The notes under the pieces were generated by a model that searched no databases, was not told where the DNA came from, and saw nothing but the letters and a program-made list of their open reading frames with translations. A stretch of 64,000 nucleotides of DNA from Sesbania bispinosa (taxonomy: Eukaryota > Streptophyta > Magnoliopsida > Fabales > Fabaceae): NCBI GenBank assembly GCA_026901365.1, contig QLOH01000188.1, forward strand, positions 1,240,001 to 1,304,000. Direction: 5' to 3'. Position 1 is the stretch's first letter, and each line of letters opens with the position of its first letter. Position numbers and translations under genes: made by a program. Below, one piece after another: positions 32,431 to 43,359 of this stretch.

Positions 32431-32728
32431 TATTGTGTTAACATTTCATATATTATATTTATCTTTTTTAATATATATTATAAATAAGTGAAACTCTATT
32501 AATATTTATAAATAGAGATATATATAAACATAAAATTTTGAACATAAAGTGGTGGTGTGAAATTTGATGGTCCATAATTCCTACGTATTTGTAATTGTAA
32601 TTACAGACATTTGGCAAAACTGTAATTAACCTAAAATTAAGATCTCCTAGAGGTTGTGATTACTAACTAGCTAGCTCCTAGTCCTATAGAGGTTATCTTA
32701 ATTTTTTCTTCTTCTGGATGACCTTGAT

Positions 32729-34613
32729 TTATGGAGTAACCGGCAGTTGCTTGTTGTGTATGGGACGTCGTCTTTTGACACGGGTATAATCCATTGTAAA
32801 GTATTGTGAAGGGTCATCCCCTTCTTCCATCCATTCTTGTCTTGTCCCCCTGTTGCCAACCACCATCTTTTGCTTTCTATGGTATTGCTTCCCTGTAAAT
32901 TAAAAGTTCCATAATTTCGTTAACATGTTTCAATTGTTTTTGAAATTGATATCTATATATAATGTGCATGCATGAGTGGATTCAAATCATGATATATAAT
33001 ACAATATATATGCCTTTTGGATTTAATATAAAGAATAAATAATGTTGTTTGATCACTTCTTATCATTAGTCTCTCAATTATAAAATGTACTTGGAAGTGG
33101 CATGCCAAATTAATTAAAAGGAAAAGAGGGAGGGGGGTCACTTCATTGGTGGCGTTATATATGTGGCCACTTTGCATATGACTCCTAATGTGAAGCTTAA
33201 TTCTTGTGTTTTTGAAAATTCCAAAATTATGAAATTAAAGGACAATTTTTCTGGTTCATAACAAATAAAAAAGGCAGAAAAAATAACACAGAACAGGTAA
33301 GGAAGAGGAGTAAAGTCAGGTTTAAGTGAAGATATATCCCATAATATGTGGCTAGATCTTTTCTTTTCTTTTTCTTTCTGATTATTATAGAAAGTGAACA
33401 CCAACTGCAGGAATCCTATGTTATATATAGTGACATGCGTTCATGTCAAAAACTCAATACTGATAAGAAAAGGCCAGGTGATGATTGACTTATAGAGGAA
33501 TAAAATTTTCTGTTAGTACTTAATTAGTAGTAGCACACTTGAAAAGAGATGGGGAGCATCTTAGATTTTGGACCTAGGCCTAACTCATGAACCCCAAAAG
33601 CTAGCTAGCTTGTAGGGTGAAATTGCCTAAGGCTTATATACTTTTAGTTGGACTTATCTCTAGACAATGTGAACTCTAATAGAGCAGGAGGTGAATAAGT
33701 TAAATTTAACTAAAGTGAAGTCCATAAATGCTACTCTTTTCACTACTTTAATTTTCACTTTGTTTTGCCCCTACCTTGATAAAACCTCACTTTGATTTGG
33801 TGCATGAACTTGGACATATGGATAGGGCTTATGACTGGGGTGTTAACACAATAAAAGTTTTTTATGACAAGTTTGATTCACAGAAAATTCTTTGCATTCA
33901 ATATATAGTCCAATTATATATATCTTTAATTACATGCAGTAACTACAGTAAGTAGTAACATGAAATAATTAACTAACAACTTTGATCATTACCTGCAGGA
34001 AGGGAATCCTTCTGCTTGTGTGATGCAAGATTTTTGGATTCATCAGATTCTTCACCCTACTTTTTAGGAACATTCAGGAATAAATAACAGAAATGATTGA
34101 TAAAATAAACTAAAGAGGCTTCTGCAGATTTATGCAGTACCTTCTCGGTGAGTCTTATAAGCTTTCTAGGCAGAGTTGGGAGAGGAAACTCCTGGTTTAC
34201 ATGTACTGCTCCTATTATCACATATCAATATCAATAAGGACTTGATCATAACTTAATTAGAAACTTATTAATTACCATATGCATTCATGGAGAAAAAGGG
34301 GATTTGATAACTTGTGAAGGATTCATTTTAATGGAAATATTGACTCTGATTAAAAAGTAAACTACTTTATAATTTGTTATATATATGTGTATGCATACAT
34401 ATAAAAGCTCATCTCCATTGTTGATTTTGGAATGAATGACTATAATTGCTTTTCTTTTTAAAGTAAAATCCAAAGAAATAGAAATAGAGAGAGGAAAAGA
34501 AGGTGCTTACCTTGAGGTTGGAATTGAATATGGGAAGAAGAAGAAGAAGAAGAAGTTGGTAGTTGAGCAGAGAAGAAAATGCTTAGAAGAGTGATGATCA
34601 TTATGAGCTCCAT
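32729..34613 (-). CDS. RGF/GLV/CLEL-type secreted peptide precursor
   Basis: Four minus-strand exons: 34613-34511, 34211-34141, 34056-33993 and 32892-32729. All are GT-AG with matching phases, giving 133 residues. Residues 1-17 form a hydrophobic signal peptide (MELIMIITLLSIFFSAQ), followed by a Ser run (21-27). The middle is variable and charged. Near the end comes YFTM and then DYTRVKRRRPIHN (114-126), exactly 13 residues. It keeps the Asp-Tyr sulfation start, the Pro at place 10 and the His-Asn end of root meristem growth factor peptides, which signal through RGI receptor kinases in root meristems and gravitropism. Seven more residues (KQLPVTP) follow the motif, so a C-terminal trim would be needed. 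No single frame exceeds 60 codons, so frame scans miss it. A TATA box lies about 60 bases upstream of the ATG. The family call is strong; the member is not assigned. Confidence 0.87.
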
Positions 34614-34667
34614 TTCTTTTGATGATGAGACTAGTAGAGGATTCTTCAGCAGGTAGGTTTAGCTAGC

Positions 34668-34682
34668 TTATATATATATACC
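34668..34682 (-). promoter_or_regulatory. TATA box of the peptide gene
   Basis: On the minus strand GGGTATATATATATAAGC lies 55-70 bases before the start codon, giving a short leader of about 30 bases. Confidence 0.6.
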
Positions 34683-34718
34683 CAGCCAGCAAAGGAAACC
34701 TCACACTGACACACGCAT

Positions 34719-34737
34719 GAGAGAGAGAGAGAGAGAG
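34719..34737. repeat. (GA)n microsatellite
   Basis: About nine GA units upstream of the peptide gene promoter. Confidence 0.85.
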
Positions 34738-34739
34738 CA

Positions 34740-35950
34740 GACACAAAGCACAAAATGCAGAGTTCCAAAAACAAGTACAGGAAAATCTTAAATATTCATA
34801 TATACCTCACTTTTTAGGAGGTAGGCTTCACACAATTTGGGTTGGTACGGTTTTTCAACTAATGCTAGCTGTAGGGCCCTTTATTTGTTTGTTTCTGACT
34901 CAGTTTTAACAATGCTTATCATATCCCACTCCATCACTCCCTCCCTATAATTGATACATATACTCATTCTAGATTCAGAAGCAGCTCCATTTTTTCTTTA
35001 ATTTCCCGTATGAAGAAAGTACATATTTATTTGATTTTGACGCTTGCATCATCATATATATTAGTTTTATCTATTATTATTTCTAGTACGGGAAAGATAT
35101 ATATTTTGAACTGTTAATGTCTCGCTCAATGATGGGGACAATCAGTTTATCTGTAAGGCAATTTTCCCCCCTACATATCCAAGCCTTCTCTTTAATTAGT
35201 TTGGCCTTTTAACATTCAATCCTAAGAATTGGTCAAGTGGTGCAAAATTTCTTAGTGTAAGATAAATGTAAATCCTCTAAGGACTTTTTGAAGTGTAGAG
35301 TCTTCCTTATTTTGGATTGGAATATTATTTTTTTATCCTAAAAATTTTAATTTGAAAAAAAAATACACTATTTTTTTATCCTAACAATATCTGGATATAT
35401 CTTATTTAGTTTTCTTTCTTGACTCTGCTTTCAATACATAGAATTCTATAAACTTAATATCTCATAATTGATAGCATTGCTCTAAATTAACTCATATCAT
35501 CTCTTACTGGAACACTATCAACATCGTTGGATTCGGTATTCATATTAACGCTATTTGTAGCATTATAAACATGAATTTATCATATTATAATTTGGAGATG
35601 CGCATGTTAGATGTCATGGCCAATCCAAACATGCAATATCAATTACCTTTTTTTGCTACAATAGTAGTTTCCTTTCTATTTGTGTTTATGACACATTAAC
35701 TTTTTAATGCAATTTAAGAAAGTAGTGCACAAAATGGAAATATTGTACGTACTTTTATGAATCTAGCTAGCTATTAAATTCTGTGGCCGTTGTTTGTTTT
35801 TGTGAAAAGCAGAAAGATCTGTGGGAATGGAACTTTCTAGCTAGGGTATAGCTGGGTAGAGACAGTGAAGACCACGGTAAACAGAAAGAGAACTTTCTTA
35901 GAATCACATGGCATAACAACAACGTACGAGTTGGGTTTTATATAATACTA
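34740..35950. other. Promoter-distal and intergenic DNA, no gene seen
   Basis: AT-rich; several CTAGCTAG words. No exon could be supported. Confidence 0.5.
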
Positions 35951-35953
35951 TTA

Positions 35954-36117
35954 GGGTCCTGCTAACGAGTGCCCTAAGGGCACTGGTTAAGAAAAAGTTT
36001 TTATTGGAAATCACAGTCTTAATTGTATTTATGAGATTAAATATCACATACTCTAATGAAAATCTTCTCTTTTTAATTCCTTAACAAGTGTCCTAAGGGC
36101 ACTCGTTCCCATGCTAG
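35954..36117. mobile_element. Small MITE, about 160 bp
   Basis: The left end has GCTAACGAGTGCCCTAAGGG and the right end, reversed, has GGGAACGAGTGCCCTTAGGA; the inverted ends are about 35 bp. A relative at about 39990-40135 shares 'gctaacgagt' and 'ccttaacgttagca' ends and the 'aaaagtttttatt' inside. Confidence 0.65.
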
Positions 36118-36119
36118 TA

Positions 36120-38200
36120 CTGTTGTTTTGTGGTATACCCATGCACCATTCAAATTGAAAGCTCTCGAACGTCTCAAGAGGACCGACATTCATGCAATTG
36201 CCAAGAAAAAGCTATAGGGTTGATGGTACTATAAGCAGTGGGAACAGCAAACTGAAGAGATTTATGATAAGCTTAGCACGTCTTGCTTCATTCCATGTAG
36301 AAATTAAACACTTGCGGCTTTCTAAGCTAGGCACATGCATCATGCTTCATGCAACATGTGGGGCAGTATTTCAAGACAGGTTAGTTTTTTGTCCAAATGT
36401 CGACTCACAAACATCAAAATATTAATTGGACATCAATACTAAATGGCCCTTACCTTAATTAAAAACATCAAATGAATTCGTACAACGTTTATTAATATAT
36501 TTGGAACTTGAAAAACTATACGATTTTTATTCAATATATAATTTCTTAACCCACCATCTGTTGTTTCTTGCAGCGATTTATTTCCAATAACGGTCCAATT
36601 TGACAATTTATACATTATATCCAATCAAAATTGATTGAAGAACGAAACTTTGACCCATTTTTTGTGTGTGGGAGGTGGGAGGTGTGAAGAAGATAGAGGT
36701 ATAGAGGGAAAAAATGAAAGAGAAAGAAATTGATTCCATGAAAATAAAAGATTAAAGAAATATAATATGTAAAAATAGCTATAAATTTATAAGTGTAAAA
36801 AAATCACAATTGTTGATAAAACTTGACAAAAGACAAGTTACTAGTTACCCTACAAAAAATATATAATCCATGGGTGAAAACGTATAGAAACAAATTGAGT
36901 CGTAGAGCTAACAATTCGGGTTGTTCAGTCCAGTCTGGTGTTAATAGCGGGCTTTTGTGGGCCTGACTCAAAAGCCTAAAAATTATTTGGACTTACTAAA
37001 ATAAAAGTCTGAACCCTATATTTTTGCGGTATTTTTATGGGTAACTCTTGATTTTTTTTTTGTGGGTTTTTCGGGGTTACATGACCTTTTTTACAAATAG
37101 TGAGCTTTATCGGGTCGGACTAAAAAATCCAGAAGTTATTCGAGTTTCTAAAATAAAAATCAAGACCTATATTTTTGCAGGCCTGATTGAGTTAGCTCAT
37201 TTTACCATTTGAGCCATTGACGGCTAAACATGAGAGCAATAGTTTATTTTAGAGAAAAGAGGGAAAAGGAATTAATGAGCATACAATGAATAGGAGAAAC
37301 ACATCATAAATTTATAATTCATTAGGGTTGGTCAGATAATGGAGGTTTGGATAATTTGCATGAGATTCTGTATTCAAACAGAAGTGATTCCCTTATAAAA
37401 GAAAAAAAAAAAGGAGAAATGCATTACATAAGTCATATCATAAGGATGATTAATGAATGTTTTGTACCACAAGTTTTGCGCAATAAATATTTATTTATAA
37501 TAATTTTATATATAATTAATTAATTAAAGTAATTTAACATTTAAATTTGACCTTTACATTAATTTCAACTTTACTTTCCTAAATGTTCATTTGTTTGCAT
37601 ACTAAAATGAGTCAACTCAGCTTGGTCATTGGTAAAATTTCTTCGGAACATTTTCTATATATGACGAGAATCGTTAATGTATTCCCAGTTATATTTTAAG
37701 AAGGAGTATTTTAGCGAGTTACATCTTTGAGTGTACATAACAAATTTAGCAATCCATATTTTACACACACACTTACTAGCTAGGGTGCTGTTAACATATT
37801 GTCACTTATTTTTTAGGAGTATTTTAGTAAGTTTCACCTTTAAGTGTACATAATAAATTTATAGTGATAACTTGCTAATACAATCCTTATAAAATGTATA
37901 GTAAAATTATATTAGTAATTCCCATATATATATATATATATATATTGTTTATATTTTCCATTATTAGTTATTGGATTTTTCATAGTATATATCCTCAAGA
38001 ATTTTTTTAAGATTAGAAAGTTTATTCAATTGAAAATAATTTTATCTATTATTTAAATATTATTTTATGGTCTATCTTTGAGTTAATATCACATTTTAAA
38101 ATAAATATATATTATAATATTATATATTTAAGTTGTGCATTAAAGTTTTGTTATGACTCCCTCAAATTTTTTTTCAAAGTTTCGTTATTAGTTATCCTGT
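36120..38200. other. Intergenic DNA with one weak inverted-repeat block
   Basis: No gene supported. At 36903-37205, GAGCTAAC and GTTAGCTC bound a block with a repeated 'taaaataaaa...cctatatttttgc' unit of about 55 bases, which may be a small element. A (TA)n run is at 37926-37948. Confidence 0.4.
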
Positions 38201-38217
38201 TGTATTTATTTTAAAAG

Positions 38218-38374
38218 TTTAATTACTATACATTTACACTGTCATTTAATAATGTGTTGCCACATAAATTAATAAATATGACACCTTATGTGTTATTAAA
38301 TTTAATAAATGATGTGACAACACATCATTTGATGACAGTGTAAAATTCAATATATATTTATTAAATCCTTATTT
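38218..38374. mobile_element. Short MITE-like repeat, copy 2 of 3
   Basis: ACACTGTCATTTAATAATGT near the left and CATCATTTGATGACAGTGTA near the right are inverted repeats around an AT-rich centre. Relatives lie at 3310-3460 and 58478-58653. Confidence 0.6.
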
Positions 38375-38436
38375 TAATTGGCTTACCTATTTTTCAAACT
38401 TAAAAGACATAGGTCTTTTTATATTGTTTAACTCAA

Positions 38437-38895
38437 TGTTTTAAAAATCGAACCAGTAATTGAACCGGTGAAAACACTGGTTCACGGTTCAATGGTTAAA
38501 TCGTGGTTGAACCGGTATTAATTAAACATATATTTTAAATATTATATAATATTTTAATTAATAAAATCACACAAAATTATAAGAAATTAAGATATATGAA
38601 GCTATAAATTTGTTTAAATAACCTTATTATAAGGTTTATAAAATAAAAAAATAAAAATAATTGGTAAAATAATAAATATCTATGGTAATTCTCAAACATA
38701 TTTTTTATTTATCTTAAAAGTATTTTAAATTAAATAAAAAATAAAAAAAATTGAATTTTTTTTAAAAAGACCGGTTCAATCGGTTTTGACCAATTTTTAA
38801 CCGGTTCTGTGGTTATGTTGGATCGGACACATGGCCGGTTCACCGGTTTTCCGGTCCGACTGCCCGGTCCGGTCCGATTTGCTAAACAATGGTTT
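38437..38895. mobile_element. Element-like block rich in ACCGGTT words
   Basis: AACCGG, ACCGGTT and GGTTCACC words cluster at both ends (38447-38520 and 38770-38880) in opposite senses around an AT-rich core, and the outermost words 'caatgttttaaaaatcg' and 'atttgctaaacaatgg' are roughly inverted. Probably a DNA element with degenerate ends. Confidence 0.5.
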
Positions 38896-39342
38896 AACTT
38901 CCTTTTGAAAACTTTGATTTATTCTTAAAAGCTTATATACAGACCTACTTTATAGTAATAATACCTTTAAGTAGAACAACAAATTTACCTTTCTATGACA
39001 AGACGAAGGAAAAAAAAACATCATACCAAGAAAAAAATGTAAACACTAGACTCATGGGTATGAAAATTAGGGAGAAATGTACATTGAATTTGTGGAAAGT
39101 CAGGTAACAACAATGTCATACCATTGTGCAAAAACAGCCGCATGAAGAGAAAAGAAAAAGCTAGTGACCATGAAATTGTAATTAAAAATCTCAGCATCGA
39201 TCCTTGGACTCAACGTAAAAGTAGTGAGAGTTTAGTGCCAAGACCACAAAGTTGTAAGTAATATAGGATGCATGTGTTATGAGTCTCACATTGAGTGAAA
39301 TAAAATACTCAATATGGTACTTAAGTCATGAGGCCCTCCTAC

Positions 39343-39833
39343 TAGAGTGGGAACAGGTCAAGCCGCTCGTTAGGGGTCTACAGCACGGCCTACATCAGGC
39401 CAAGACTTTTTCAAAAGTGACATTGAAAAAGTCTTTTGAGTCTATCAGACCAACCTATTTAACTATATATATAAATGAAATACTAATATTTTATATATTG
39501 ATATTATTATTATAAAGGTTTTTATTATATTACCTTATAACTATTTTTATTAGCTTGTGTAAATATATAAGTTTGTTGTCTTCCATAAAACATTTGAGCT
39601 TATAAGTCTATTCAAATACATGCTTATGATATATTCAAACACCTTATTATAAAACAGACTTTTAAGCAGGCTTTAAACCGAGTTGGACTTTAAATAGGTC
39701 AGGTCAGACTCAGGTCATAAAATAAAGCCTATATCAAGTAAACAGATCGACCAGGTTCAGGCCATGGATTTAAGGTGTAGGTCAGGCTCAGACCTTGGAA
39801 AGCCTAGTTCGGCTCAGCCTATTCCCATCTCTA
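39343..39833. mobile_element. hAT-like MITE, 491 bp
   Basis: Ends TAGAGTGGGAACAGG and, reversed, TAGAGATGGGAATAGG. Flanks CCTCCTAC (39335-39342) and CCTTCTAC (39834-39841) match at 7 of 8. Same family as 29375-29872, in the opposite sense, and as the array at 55753. Confidence 0.8.
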
Positions 39834-39989
39834 CCTTCTACCTAATGGACTACTTTTTTGAGTTGAGCTCTCTTCATGAACTTAAGTAACTTGTAATTGA
39901 GAGTTGGGCTATGGTAAGTGCTGCCTATTCCTTGGAAATTTACTCTAAAATTTCTTCCCACTACTCTCCAAACACTCATTAGACAAAGA

Positions 39990-40137
39990 TAAATGCTAAC
40001 GAGTTAAGGAACAAAAAAGAATAAAAAGTTTTTATTAAAGTATGTGTTTAACATTTAATGTTTCAGACGCAATTAATACCATGATTTCCAATAAAAATCT
40101 TCTGTTTGTGAATCCTTAACGTTAGCATGGCCCTTAG
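39990..40137. mobile_element. Small MITE, relative of 35954-36117
   Basis: ATGCTAACGAGTTAAGGA at the left and TCCTTAACGTTAGCAT at the right are inverted, around a 'aaaaagtttttattaaag' inside. Confidence 0.6.
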
Positions 40138-40245
40138 ACAAATGCATGCAAATTAACACTTACGTACTACTTCCTATGTTATAGGGGACTAATAGTGTTG
40201 GCCTTGCTTTTCAACGCCCCAAATCCCACGGTTGTTTGAGCTATA

Positions 40246-40644
40246 CTCCCTCCGTTTATTTTTATGTTATTTTAGAGTCTCAAATTCGTTTTTAAATAGG
40301 TGTCAATTTCATATACCAATGTAATAATAAATGCTATTTTTCTAATTTTACCCATTTTTAATATGATTCTTTTTATTTTAAATATTTATTATAAATCTAT
40401 ATCATAAATGTTGTACAAATTCAAGGTCTTGATAAATGCATTATTTATGTTTCCAACAAAAAAATTATGCTATAGAGGTAAAACAAGTTTGAAAAAGGAA
40501 TATATTTCATTGTAATAGATATTAAATGCATCAATAGGAGAAAGAGAAATGACATATTTAGAAAAAAAGGGGGGGCTAAAATTATTACATTCCTTAATCC
40601 TTGTGCAAAAATCTTAAATGACAGATAAAAAGAAACGAAGAGAG
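40246..40644. mobile_element. Stowaway-like MITE, 399 bp
   Basis: CTCCCTCCGTTTATTTTTAT and ATAAAAAGAAACGAAGAGAG ends with TA on both sides; same family as 32017-32430. Confidence 0.88.
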
Positions 40645-41154
40645 TAATTATTACTGTAATATTTGTCGTAGAGATCAATATGCTCGTACTACCATAAACA
40701 TGCAGTCTCGCTTGAGCAGGTTGATCTCTAACCCCATCTGCTTGAAAATACTGAAGAAACTCAAGCACACACCCCCAAGAGAGAGAGGAGGAGGTAGTGT
40801 ATATAACTCTAACATTGTATTATTACTCCAAATTTGAAGTAATAATGCTAAATTACTAGATTTCATGTGTTAGTATAATAAAATAAATAATTTTAAATAA
40901 CAAATATATATGAGATATTTTTATGATAAATAGGAAAAAATTTAAATGACACAAGGGAATTTTAGTATCTCTCAATTATGTTTAATTTTTTAGATTATTA
41001 TTTATATATAATTCCTCTCATACTCTCATATTTAACTCTCTTCTTAATAATGATTTCAATATTTTCAAAATTCTAAAATTCCCCATCTCCAACCCACATT
41101 AAATGACTTTCAATATGATTTGATACATACTTCCATTGTATATATAGACCATGC

Positions 41155-41158
<4 letters not shown>

Positions 41159-41189
<31 letters not shown>
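41159..41189. repeat. (TA)n microsatellite
   Basis: About 15 TA units. Another (TA)n lies at 42007-42028. Confidence 0.9.
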
Positions 41190-41190
<1 letters not shown>

Positions 41191-41648
41191 TTTTTTTTTT
41201 CAACACTACTTGTCCTCCACAATAGACAATCATGTTGGAGCTAAAATATTATATTATGGTTATGTAACTCTCCCAACAAGATTTTTTTTTAAGACTTCAA
41301 TCCGAGACCTTAAGTAAAAAGTAACATATACCACTTGAACCAAGTACCCATTAATTACCTTATATAGGCTTAAACAAATAAAAAAAAATTACAAGGAAAA
41401 CGTAACAGTGAAGAAAGACCGTAAACGCAAGATTGCACACTATTCATTCGGCCCAATAGAAATAGTGTAAATGAGCTGTAATTTGCACTTAAAATTTCTT
41501 GACTTGGTAGGCGCCTACGACCACTAATGTAGTTTACAATGTGATTATTCATCCAATTGCATGCTATAATTTTTTTTTTTTGTTTTTCTATTTTTATTAT
41601 ATATAGTTAATTTATGATCACCTATATTTTAATGAGGATTGCTAATGA

Positions 41649-41969
41649 ATGGCTTCTTTGATTTCTTCAGTCATCAAGGGTGGAAATGAACGCCAGAGGA
41701 TCTTCGAGGACGGGTTGGTATTTGCAAAAAGTAATCCGAAACTTAAGCCCTTTGAGCAAGAAGGATCAAGGAATGATGGAATCATCCCCCTTAATATATG
41801 GTTAGCTGAATGCAAAATCCACCTGATTTGTAGTAACCGAATAGTGACTTATGAAGATCCCATTAGGATTACATGTCACAATGACAATCTATGTAGATAT
41901 TTTACCTTGGATTTGGGTTTTACTATCATGGCCTATTCAGGTCTTGAACAGTACCAAAAAAGTAAGTGA
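41649..41969 (+). CDS. Unassigned open frame, probably an exon or gene fragment
   Basis: 106 codons starting MASLISSVIKGGNERQRIFE, with codon use more gene-like than its surroundings and several Cys (CKIHLIC, ITCHNDNLC). An acceptor-like TTTCTTCAG precedes TCATCAAGG inside it at about 41671, so the true exon may begin there. I recognise no family. It could be a fragment of a pseudogene; no partner exon is seen nearby. Confidence 0.3.
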   Translation: MASLISSVIKGGNERQRIFEDGLVFAKSNPKLKPFEQEGSRNDGIIPLNIWLAECKIHLICSNRIVTYEDPIRITCHNDNLCRYFTLDLGFTIMAYSGLEQYQKSK

Positions 41970-42039
41970 CTTCTCATTGTTATGATTGCCAATTTAGAGC
42001 TTTGATATATATATATATATATATATAGTGACTAGTAAG

Positions 42040-43355
42040 TGTAAAAGTAGTTAATTTGCCATTTTACTCTAATGATCATCACCTTTTGTTTTTCACTCAT
42101 CGCAAGGTTGATGATTACTTTTGTGATGAAGATTTCTAAGTAGTGGAACGGCTTGAGTAGTTAAGACAGTACCATCTTTTACACATGATGAGGAGGAAAA
42201 GGGATGGAGATATGACAAGAGAGAACAACAAAATTAATAGAAAGTGTAGTCCCATGTAGAGAAAAGACTACCATAACTGTAAGCTTATCCTCCTTAAGGT
42301 TGAAAGGGTAGTCTAGTCCCAACACCACTAATAGATGCAACCAAAAGCATGTGTTTGCTTGCATTTGTCTAACAAGTATCAGATAATATGAGAGAAAAGT
42401 TCAGAGAAATTTGATATTCAAGTGTGGACAGTGATGGTAGGTATAACATAATTACTTTTGTTATTACGTGTATAATCTAATGGAAACTTAAAAGGACATG
42501 TTCAATGAATTATACTTGGAGCTCTCTCAATTGGCTATTTGAGCTCTCTCAATTGGCTATATTCACCTTGAAAGATTTCTCCGCTGAACTATTCTTGTGA
42601 AAGACACCTATCATAACGATATAGTCAATTATTAGAAGCACAGTTTTTCTTGGCTTATCCAAAAGTTCTGGAGAAAAACCTCTCTGGATTGAAAGGGAAC
42701 AGAGATACAAATTCAATTTACTAATAATTATCCTAGAGGTAAGTTTCTCCCATTTACAAATAGTATGTTATTAGGTTCAGATAGCAGTGTTATTTATTGC
42801 TATTTCATAGATGGAGGTAACATTATGAAAGTAAATCAATAAATGTACTTATTATACTGCCTTTGCTCAATTAAAACCACGAAATTGACTTCTTACCAAA
42901 CACGACCTTAAATTGCGGCCTTAAAAACCTTCTGGTAAATTACTTACTATATTTTTTTTCCTGATTTTCTGCAATAAATGTACCTAACTGGAGGTAAATG
43001 CGTAGCTTTAATAGCAACCAAGGCAGCATTTTAAATTAGATTCTTAACAACCAAATCAAGAGGCTGTAATAATTAAACTAACTAACCAGCTTCTATTTTT
43101 AAAGCTTAGTTATACATAAAATGATGCAGAGTTAATCTGTACTGCGAATTGTTTGCAAATGAAATAAAAGAAAAAATCAATGAAAACATGTATAGGCAAA
43201 AACAAAAGACTTTTGCCTGCAGACATACAGCAGCAGCATTGACTAGGCATTCTAAACAATAGAGAACAGCTATGAAAAGGAGGTATATGCATATACTCAA
43301 CAAGAAACTTATATTGATATATGTTGAATTTTAAACCTATTAAAGAAGTAACTAT
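42040..43355. other. Intergenic and 3' flank of the gar2-related gene
   Basis: No gene seen. A 24-base word 'gagctctctcaattggctat' is tandemly doubled at about 42520-42562. Confidence 0.5.
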
Positions 43356-43359
43356 TCTC

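Noticed and set aside
36192..36425. 77-codon plus-strand frame
   Set aside because: No family, weak start context and no splice support; likely chance.
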